DNA of 64,000 nucleotides from Neckera pumila (Eukaryota; Streptophyta; Bryopsida; Hypnales; Neckeraceae). This document shows, in pieces, positions 55,201 to 64,000 of this stretch. The notes below the pieces were generated by a model, which saw only the letters and a list, made by a program, of their open reading frames with translations, did no database searches and was not told the DNA's origin. Position 1 is the first letter of the stretch. Each line of letters starts with the position of its first letter. The DNA lies in the NCBI GenBank assembly GCA_963969595.1, contig OZ018409.1:32253282-32317281 (forward strand), given 5' to 3'. Position numbers and translations under genes: made by a program.

Positions 55201-58200
55201 CGACTCACGTTCTTCGGTGCACCTCCAAATCTCAACTCCCGATGCTCTCTGCGGAGCTGCGCGAAGCTCTTGCTTGTTGTTGAAGGCCACCCTTGCCCTG
55301 CGGTATCGATGGTCACTTACCAGAAATCGACGATGACCCATGTAAATCATTTTTTTCAAAAGGTTTGAATGTTCCGCACACATCTCTGGTCCACAGACTG
55401 AACAACCTTTATAGCCTTTAACCTGCTGTCCCAAAATTAGCCCGTAGGCTGGTAGGTCATTGACAGTCCATAATAGTATACCCTTGCATGTAAAATTCCG
55501 ACGCCCAAGAGGCATGGACATGTCTAGCATAGCAACTCCTCTCCACAATCTTAACAAGTTTCTTATAAGAGGACCGAGGAAGATGTCCAACGCAGCACCT
55601 GAAGGAGCCTTCTCACTTGGCAGAAATACAAGTTCTCAGAAAACCTCACTAAGAAAAAACTTGCACATACAAAGTACATCACACTAGCAACCTACCGCAT
55701 TACATGCATACCAAATGCCGATCACAAAGGGCACAATTGAGTGACATAGTCATGCCTTCCTAAGTGGGCCGACAATCTACATCTTGTTGAATATACTGTA
55801 GGTGCTCCACAGACTGGCCTTTTGAGAGTGAAAAACAAGCATCGTTAATAATAGTATAAAGAAATTGTACCTGGGATAATCATTGTTAGTGCCAGAAAGA
55901 ACTTCTATGTTGCCAACCACGGCGGTAAATTATAAATTACAACCAACAACGGCCACATTGAGTGCTTGACGTTCTGATTCCCATAAGAGTTTACTCCATC
56001 TACTACAAGGCCAAGGTACACATTCCGATCTTTAGCTGCAAAATTGAAATCAATGTCCTTTACAGCATTCCACTGTGGGCTGTCCACCACTGACCTCATC
56101 AAGCCGTGCGGAGAATGGTTATTTGCATGCCACTTCATCAATTTGGCAACTTCAGGACAACGATACATGCTCCGCAAATGAGGTATGATAGGAAAGTATC
56201 GCATCACTTTTTGAGGAACTATATTTGATGCCTGCATATACCTTGGCGTTGCACAAGTTGGACACTCCGTCAAATTCCCATTCACTAGACCATCATATAA
56301 GATATGTCCCTCTGGACAACAATGTATTGCTTGATGTTCCAATCCCATGCTCATCACCATCCTCTTCATCTTGTATGTGTTTTGTGGTAAACAGTTTGCT
56401 CTTGGCAGGAGGTCGCCGGCGAAGAACATGAGCAACTCATCTAAAAATGTATTTGGCACGCTATAGAGGTTGCACATATTTAGCAATATAATTCCTGCTT
56501 GAAGACAACTTACGCTATAAGAAAATCATGTTTTTGGTGATGTTTTACTTCTAATGTGCGATGTCTGATAGAACATGAAGATTTCAAAGGACATTTGACC
56601 CGACAAGGTAGATTTTGGTGGACATTGCAGAGAACATTGGCTTTTTACTATAAATCTAAGTTGATGTTATCATTGATGCTGATGTTGTATTTGACATGAT
56701 TGAAATTATGCTAATGTTGCTTGGGACGTCCAAAAAAACATAGACTGCCAAGTCAGCAAATAGGTCCATTTTGTCTATGGATAAATTAGTAAAAATTACT
56801 AAGGGCAATGGTAAAATGTTGACCATATTGAAAAATTTAGGGGAAGGGTAGCCACATGGCATACTTTGCAAAAAAATGATGATGGATAGATGTGCACCAT
56901 GGATGATAAGAGATGGTCTTTATATTGTGGGATGGTAGGAAGTAAAACAATCCATGTGGGATATGTAAAGCAAGAGTTGTGTTCAATGTAAAATGTCTGA
57001 AATAACATGCTCCAGATGTCTGAAAGAACATCTACATATTTGAAACAACGTCTAGACGTCTAAAACAATGTCAAAACTTACAATGGTTAAGTTCCCATAT
57101 TTTAGTTCTCCCATATCTTTTGTCTCACCATAGACGGACAATGAAAATAAATAGGACCTCTTAATCCTTCATTTTCACTAACTTTTAATGAATGAATTCC
57201 TTCATTTTGCCATCAAAAATTCTCTTGATGATAGATGGTAAGTTTTATTTAATTCTTGTTGAATTCTTGTCATTTTGATTGTTTTTTTATTTTTTTATTT
57301 TTTTGAATAACTTTTTTCTATTGACCTTGTCCTATGGATACAGTATGCAGCAATTGATGTCTCACAAGACGTCTAAGTAGATGTCTAAATTGACATTTAA
57401 AAAAACAACATTAAAATTTTTTAAACAACATAAAAGTATGTTGACAAGGCATGCCACGTCAGATATTGGCGGATCCATGTCACTTTTTCCTTGGTCCACA
57501 TCAGCAACAAACTGGATGAAATTTTTTTTCTACGTGGCACTGCCCGCCCATGTGGCGCTTACGTAGAGCTAAGTTGTCCGCCAAATGGCACACTTTTGGG
57601 ACATTGAAAAAGTATATCATGTGTGATGTCAAAAAAAAACAAGGCCAAATTGGACATGTTTTTTGAAAACAGCAGACGTTTTTTGCTTGTTTTTTGTGAC
57701 CCGATTTTAGGTGACATCTACGTTGACTCTCAGACATGTTTTTCCGGACATCAGACAACGTTTTTTCAGACATCATAAAAAAGGTTAGTTTCTTATAGTG
57801 TTACTTGACAACCGTTGTATACTGGCTGCGTTGACTCTTGCATTAAGTGATCCATGTCCACTTCATCCATTTCACCATCGTCAGAAAGCTCTGCGGGGGG
57901 TGGGGTGCCATCTCCAAAATTTTGTCTGGCCTCCACATTCATATGGATTTCATCCGCTTGGTGAAATGTATCTTCCACCATCTGCTGAACATCAACCTCC
58001 GTTCTCTGTGGCCACACAAAGTGAGGAGCTCCAGCATCTTCTCCCTGTCGCAGGTAGTCTTCTTCCTCGACTCCAACACGCTCAGTAGGTCGCTGAATGT
58101 GTGCACCATCCACTGTTTGCGCAACCAGAAGTAGAGAATATGGAGCAAAATTTCCAGCGCTCCTCAACGATAGCGCTATGCAATGTATAGAAGTTTAGGA

Positions 58201-58640
58201 ACTGATGACGAAACAGAGATGGAAAAGTGAATGTAAATATACAACATTAAACCAATGTGAATAGTTGAATGTACATAGAAGATGAACCAATATTGCCGTA
58301 GCTGGAGACCCTGTAAAAATAATAGCACAATATCTGGACACTAAGATTAACATTTATGATTTTAATTCCAAACTCACATACTCCATTGGATTCATGGTAG
58401 CACACTTTGACAACACAGATGTCACTTTCGTAGCATGAATGAGAATTTTTACCAATATAGAGAATGGCAAGTATGGATCTTGGCCATGTTACCTGTGGTG
58501 TCTTGCTACGGTTTCTACCCGGCGGATCCTTCCTCCTCGACACACGCAACAAGCACAGGGGTATTCTATACACCCCACTTTGGAGGCTATGGACTTCTCT
58601 ATGTGATACGCTACTCCGAATCATCGAGGCCTCATAATGC
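52240..58640 (-). pseudogene. TNP2-type CACTA transposase gene, decayed and interrupted
   Basis: Reading downward: a Cys-rich N-terminal block IEYPCACCVCRGGRIRRVET (about 58493-58580, then CAG|GTAACA donor); an acidic exon to 57801 ending PVYNGCQV; a 1.29-kb insertion; then the tnp2 core from 56512 (LPQNTYKMKRMVMSMGLEHQ; CPTCATPRYMQ; LVVDGVNSYGNQNVKHSMWP; YNLPPWLAT). A GT-AG intron at 55599-55870 joins to MDIFLGPLIRNLLRLW, LLWTVNDLPAYG and KGCSVCG, ending at a donor at 55102. From 54470: APNGDRFFVPNAPYVLLKDQ, GLKSHD, frameshift, LMQQVLPVCLRG, then a DUF4218-like block (FFDITVHLTVHLVEEL; RWMYPFERYYKGLKKFVRNL). Finally a DUF4216-like block (YVEQLEEIVELNYGGF; FALPMHVDQIFYSD), closing SSSEGESD at 52240. 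In-frame stops lie at 55905, 54350, 52795, 52628 and 52315. The HNLDVMH segment was not found. It would cut and paste CACTA elements; it cannot now. Confidence 0.85.
56513..57800. mobile_element. 1.29-kb CACTATAAG-family element nested in the transposase gene
   Basis: The right end is TTTCTTATAGTG; the left is CGCTATAAGAAAATC (one or two changes from CACTATAAG). TTA lies outside both ends (56510-56512 and 57801-57803). Removing the insert and one TTA joins the coding frames on either side, which shows it landed in an exon. The interior has the gatgtct/acgtct repeats of its relatives at 11811 and 18500. It encodes no transposase. Confidence 0.9.
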
Positions 58641-61600
58641 TCATAGTATATTGTAGGGAACCAGGTGGAATCTTTCCTGTCACAAGATGAACGACAGATC
58701 CTGCAAATGTGCAAATCAAGTAAGCCATATTACAGAATTTCAAATCAGTACACAATACTATCTATTTCTTACATGATCACTACCATCATCACGGACACTG
58801 TATAAGCTGAGGGGAAAAGAAGGAATAGTTTTGCTTCCGGTAATAATCCAAACTTGCAACTGCCATGAGGACAGTTTTGAATCCCACAAGGAAATGCATA
58901 CTATTTGTGACTGGCTTGTCCTAAGCTTTTTCATGAAACAAGTGCATGCAAATGAACTTGAAGGAAAAAATACATACAACTTATGAAGAGACATTCACAC
59001 GGAAGGAGTAGCTGTAATAAAACAGTCTTCTTCCAAGGCTATTTGACCATTTTCAAAAGGTTTGCATGCAAGAGATTTTAGGAAACAAAGCAAAGGGTTT
59101 TCGTTCAATTGGACTTGTTCTAATCATCATGCTTTAGACCTTTGATTTTGTAGTGCCTTGTGAAAATTGGAGTCCTCACTAACCATAAATACCTAATCTA
59201 CATTGCCATATTTTGATCTCTGAAGAAGCAATGCTTACAAATATGAAGTCCAATGTTGTCGTATAGAATAATTTCTACCTGAAAGCATTAGGTAGATGCA
59301 AGTACCTTAGATACTAACACCGTTGAATGGCAACAAAACCGCTCTTGTCGTGAAAGCCACGCTATTCCTTCAATGTTCTCCCTGAATTTGATTTGGCAAA
59401 GCAGAGTTAATGAGCTATTAGTGTAAACAAGTACATAATTTGATTGTCTCCTAATCAGGCAAAGTAAAGGCTGAGGAAAATTTGGCCATCATAGTTGTCA
59501 AAAAAGCACTTATGAGGGACTGGAAGTGAGGTCTTGCTGCATTTTGCGAAAGGAATTTTCCGACCCCACTTAAACCCTAATTCTCAAAGCATTAGGAACT
59601 CATCTGAGCATACATTCAGCATTTCCTTACTTTTCTTGATGGCGACAACACTGTGAAGCGAGTGCAGGAAGCGAATTGAACAAATTTGCCTTCGGAATAA
59701 CATGGAGTAACTCACTAGCATTGGATACGGAGAAGTTCAAATAGCTTACCTTGGCAAAGAACTTGAACGTCATGTCGGGCGCTGGGCTACCAAGCTTGAG
59801 ACATTGAAGCAATGAGAATCCAACAGGAGCCACCGCAACTACAGACAGTTCGTAAATGTGCACCAGCTCTTTCTTCAATTTCACGACGCACTAAAAGGTG
59901 TCATAGTTATTTGCGTCACCATTTCAGAGTTCTCAAGAGGAAATCATGGAAGCAAATGCAATTGCAAATCAAAACTAAGGCACCTGTAAGTCTACAATAG
60001 CAGGGAAGGGAAGTTCATGTTTGAACTTTGCAACGGTACAATGGTCAGGTCTACGAACGTTGCGCCAATTCACGCCGTGGCTAAAGTGGTTCACCTCCAC
60101 ATCAATCTCCATTTACTGCCAGTATATTTCCAGATTTCTAGGCCGTCGTTAGTAATACCTCTATTCCTTGAGTTGTATCTTCCTGAAGGCACGTTGTTCG
60201 AGGAGTGCCACAATCACAGTTGCCCTGCTGCAACCCTAGCCATTGATCTTCAATGGATGGAAAACACGATGGCAGAACTATTCATTCTCCTCCATTCGCC
60301 GCCGCCTTAGTCCTCAGAGGAACTGGAACTCCATGTCTGTGCGCTACTCTGGACATCTTCGCGTGTTGCTCTGCAATGCATGTTTCTCCTCTGCCATTGT
60401 AGCTTTGTCGTCTGATTTTTTGTTTTGAAGAGCGCTAACCGAGTTCTACATAGTGGCAAGTGTAGAGGAACGTTTGATGAAGGAAATGGAGATGAACAAC
60501 CTTATAAAATACTAGGTACTTCAGTGCGGCAGTGGATTCCAACCTTGTCTCCGAATTGGAATAGTGATTGCTCAAGTGAATTCTGGCGATGCAAGGAGAA
60601 CTTCAGCAGTGTCGCAGAGTGCGATTGTTGGCAACGAAACCCTGGTACCGTGGAGGCTGGACTTGAAGATCAGAAAACCAGTAATACCGTGCTTGGAGGT
60701 GGTCGACACAGAGAAGGATTCAGTCTAACATCTGAAAGGCTAGAGAAGACATCAGAGGTTCAATTGAAGCGCATCCCCTGTTGGTTCAAGAGTTTTTGAT
60801 CTACATACCAAAGCTGCACCTGCTTGGTACAAGTAGTACCTTGCTTTTGCTTTGGCGGAGCTTGACATTGAAGACCGTCATCAAGTAGGGACTACCGACA
60901 AAATTCAAAACTGCGTACCTTGTATTCAGAATCCGAAGTTGGGTTTGGTCGGAGAAGTTTCTAAAGAAAACCACTTGTGCTTGAAGAACTTGACAACTAC
61001 AGACTTATGCAAGATAAATTTGTCACTTGCACTATGCTGGTATAGAAGGCTAGGCTCTTCCTCTATAGAAAGTGTAGTAGGCAATTCCATTGCTCAATAT
61101 ACAGACTTCACGGCTTGTAAGATGAATCGCCCAGCTTGTATGTAATTTATAAGCACCCTTTGTGTCTGGGGGTGTGAAGAAGTCCTGAACTGTACGTTCT
61201 GTAAGGAATAGTGCTTGCCATGAATCCGTAATTTGAAGTCCCCTCTTTGTTTGAACTGTCATTGCGTTGGCCACCCTTGAGTGGAAAATCTCCCAAAGGT
61301 ATTCAATTGAAGTAGAACATATGTGGGACTTCCGCAGAAATTGTTGGCATTTTCAAGGTACTCATGGTTGCATTCATTCCATGCTCGACAGAGGAGCCCC
61401 ATGCACAACAATTGTCATCAATTGTTTCCATTTGACATTCCCTCATTGGGGGTCAAATGGTCCTTTTTGTCATATTCTTGTACTTGCTAATAGCGTTGTT
61501 CCATTGTCATAGGAAATTGTAAGTAATAAATTGATATTTGCATGTGGCATCCAAGATCCACTCTTAACCTTTGAGAATCCAGTGGAGGAGGAGAAGGCCG

Positions 61601-62614
61601 TAAGTGTTTCAAACATTATAGACGTGGAAGATCATTAAAATGTGCAGTTGATTCTCATGTCCCTACGTAGGTGCACCTGATGATATGGGAGTCTGAGGTA
61701 ATGACATATTGAATTTGTGGCCTCCAATTTTCTGTGTTTTTGGAATGGTGTAGGAAATTGAAGGACTACAACAAACCGCATTCAATCATCTCTCCCTGAA
61801 AGTAAGTTTCATGGAACATTTTGAACCTTGCATAGAAAAGTATTAAGTGTGATAATATCTGAAATTCCAAACGCACAAAGGTAACAGAGTAAGCTGAGAA
61901 TTGAGTGACATTCCTCTGCCTTCCATAATATCGGTGTTCTAGCGTCTTTGTGTACACCATCAAGTCTGATTATAAGAGTATGAGAGCTGCAGTAGTTTCT
62001 TTGCAGGCAACGTCGCATTTGGAGGCGGCAAGCTTATGTGCCCGACTTTAGAGGAAGAAAGACCTTACAATTGTTTGAAATCTTTTCTTTAGTTATTGTA
62101 TACAAAGCTGTGTACTACATAAGAATTGATCGAGTGTGCTTGGGTGGATGAGCAGAAGGTGGACATCATGCCGTTGCAAAAAGAAACTTTTCAAAGTTGG
62201 CAAAAAGAGAAGCGTGCAGGCACCCCTGCGTCAATTTCAGTGGATGAAGGGGGGCCATCTGAATCGCACTTGCGTTAGCCTAGGAGAAACACAAGCTCAC
62301 AAAACAGCTTGAAAGTTGCTGCCGTCTTGAGAACTGAAGAGGCGACTATCAAAGATTCTAGTGGCAAGAGGAAACGCGCTACTCTTTGTTGTGTAGAGGA
62401 GGAAGCTCACTAAGTAGCCCACCAACAAATGACCGGGGTCGTAGAGGAGGGACAGAAAAACACAATGAGGAGAACATGAGCAATTCCAATAGGGAAGGAA
62501 GTAAGTTTTCCACTTCATACCCCTGCATGTGATTTGCAAGTGAATGCACTATGGAGTTTTTATTGGAAGGGAGGGTGCTACATTCTTCCATGGACCACTC
62601 ACTTCATATGTTAA
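58641..62614. other. Region between the two divergent CACTA genes; no gene recognised
   Basis: GC is higher than in the repeat regions and frames of 60-124 codons occur on both strands (for example 60425-60799 plus, 59627-59884 minus), but none shows a known domain. It should include the divergent promoters and leaders of both transposon genes and possibly captured host sequence. Confidence 0.35.
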
Positions 62615-64000
62615 GTGGCAGTGTCTGTGAGGAAGGAAGGGAATGCAACAGCACCGCGCAGTATTCCTCGAACTGGCAGCCATGACAAGCGGAGCCTGTC
62701 CTCCAAGCAGAGACCACATGCACAAGAGAGGGTCCGCAGCCGTCATCAGGAAGAGGAAGCACCTAAATCCGGAATCGACTCCACATATGCCAGTTCAACA
62801 CAGGATGAGGACAGCCATGATGAATCAGCTGAAGCCAATGTAGATGAATTGGCATTGGTCCCTCGTGTGAGTTGTTTATACCTACGTCCAGGGCATTGTT
62901 CGCTTTATTACGTCTATCATATATAGAAAATAAGGAACAAATGAATCGAGTAGCATCATCTCTGTATCGTTTGACCTACAAAGAATTGTGTACATAGGAA
63001 ATGAGCAAGGCTTGCATATAGAAGATGAGGGACCCACGTCATAAGTTTTGTAGAGATGCTGTCTATGAAAGAGTCGCCAACATTGTGGAGGACAAAATAC
63101 GATGCCGCATGTGCAGGCTCGGAAGTAGATCGTTGTGGCAGAGGCCAATGCACGCATGAGCAGAGGACGGAGGCCGCGTCAGAATAAAGAATGGACGATG
63201 CGATGGAGTCCAATGCTGAAGGAAGACGCACCCAAACACGCCAAATTGTGCGTAGTAGTGGGAATGCGAGAAGACATTCAGGCCACCTCAACCACTCTAG
63301 ACAAAGAACAAGCTTGGATGACAACTCTGACAGGGAATGTAGTGGCAGTCTCGACAATGATATGGGCATAGTCCAGGCCGTGCCACTGCTTCAGAGATAG
63401 AGAGCCTCCAAATGCAAGTGAACGTTGATGCGCATGGAGAGACTTTGAAGCGGAAGGAACAACGGGAGAGAGAGAAGGCTCAGGATGCAAGTACAAGAGA
63501 ACGCCAAAAAGATGGCAAGAAACCATTTTATCTTCATGTCAACTACCACGGGAAACCATATAGCGACTCCCGAACAGCATGGAAAGCAGACGTGAACAAG
63601 CTTTCCAAATCGTTGGATCCATCTGTTATGGACATTCGTGAGCAGCCTCCGACAGATTTGGCAGTTCTCAGAAAACAATTGAGAGAGAACTTTGAGTACA
63701 GCGTTGTTGTGGATCCATTGTTCATTAGGAGGTTGGCAGGAAATGCGGTTGCACAGTACAGATGCAAATTATTGAAGATGATACGCGCTAGAAAGAGCTG
63801 CCCTGCAGGTTTCAACAACAAGATTTGGAAGCGACTAGAGAAAACCTTGAACTGTCCTTTGCACAAGGAGAAGTCGGAAAGAATGAAGAGAGCAAACAAC
63901 AGTCGCATCAATTACGGCAGGACTAGACTAAGGGGTGAGGAAGGCATACGGGAAATGCTCCTGGAGAATCATGGAAAGTCACCTGATTATGATGACGTCT
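62615..64000 (+). pseudogene. Ptta/En/Spm-like second CACTA gene, 3' end outside the window
   Basis: A serine/charge-rich exon (62615 to about 62868: KRSLSSKQRPHAQERVRSRH, TQDEDSHDESAEANVDELAL) ends at a GTGAGT donor. A second exon from a cag acceptor near 63109 runs R/S/D-rich (MESNAEGRRTQTRQIVRSSG) with one in-frame TAA and needs a frame change before 63361. From 63361 the frame is open to 64000: a coiled K/E/R part, GKPYSDSRTAWKADVNKLSK, FEYSVVVDPLFIRRLAGNAV, then FNNKIWKRLEKTLNCP and KSERMKRANNSRINYGRTRL. The W...KSERxKxNR pattern is that of the plant Ptta/En/Spm (transposase_24) domain. This protein is the accessory partner of TNP2-type transposases. The 5' part looks mutated; the last 640 bases are intact as far as seen. 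Confidence 0.6.

Larger units (their letters stand above)
51007..64000. mobile_element. Putative large autonomous-type CACTA (En/Spm) element, right end outside the window
   Basis: CACTACTAGAAAAAGCGG at 51007 matches the CACTA(C/G)TAGAAAAA terminus of the 47978-49638 element. Behind it come a minus-strand TNP2-type transposase (52240-58640) and a plus-strand Ptta-like gene (62615 on), the two genes typical of CACTA elements. No matching right terminus (ttttctagtagtg) was found before 64000, so the element should exceed 13 kb. If 51007 is a chance match the boundary is wrong, but the two genes remain. 51070-52239 is its 3' subterminal region with no gene. Confidence 0.55.

Noticed and set aside
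56513..57800. Ordinary intron of the transposase gene
   Set aside because: It has inverted CACTA-type ends and a TTA duplication, and coding continues across the site once it is removed; an insertion explains it better.

Overview
This is nuclear DNA from a land plant, most likely a non-seed plant (bryophyte or lycophyte grade). The plant call rests on a BKI1/MAKR-type membrane-associated kinase regulator, CACTA (En/Spm) transposase remnants of plant type, GT-AG intron signals and very AT-rich, repeat-packed intergenic DNA. The non-seed-plant call is weaker: it rests on two eroded gene families that I recall mainly from mosses, liverworts, lycophytes and streptophyte algae. I see no bacterial operons, rRNA genes, CRISPR array or intact tRNA gene.

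Layout. 0-13.7 kb: AT-rich DNA filled with miniature elements. It holds two eroded protein genes, one of a 'GFMADSA' family on the minus strand (4.9-5.7 kb) and one resembling a DNA N6-adenine/N4-cytosine methyltransferase on the plus strand (10.0-11.6 kb). 13.7-19 kb: a satellite-like block, including three ~292-bp repeats and eight 137-bp repeats, each 137-bp unit being a long hairpin. 19-30.6 kb: more miniature elements, an (AT)42 run, and a mariner/pogo-like element holding tandem repeats plus a nested element. 30.6-35 kb: a GC-rich island with the only intact host gene, an intronless BKI1-like reading frame on the minus strand. 35-47 kb: tandem minisatellites and a diverged tandem duplication whose two copies act as empty and filled sites for several insertions. 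48-49.6 kb: a non-autonomous CACTA element with a large inverted repeat and a tRNA-like segment. 51 kb to the window end: apparently one large decayed autonomous CACTA element, with a minus-strand TNP2-type transposase (52.2-58.6 kb) and a plus-strand Ptta-like second gene (62.6-64 kb, running off the window). A second CACTA element is nested inside the transposase gene.

The main signal is the layering of non-autonomous DNA transposons whose insertion sites can be read by comparing related copies. The most unusual group is flanked by TTAA and has CCCCTAAAG-type ends, a piggyBac-like arrangement that is not commonly described in land plants. Another is a foldback insert whose two copies share a loop but have different, still self-complementary stems. 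All family names rest on reading motifs and recalled family patterns; no database search was made.
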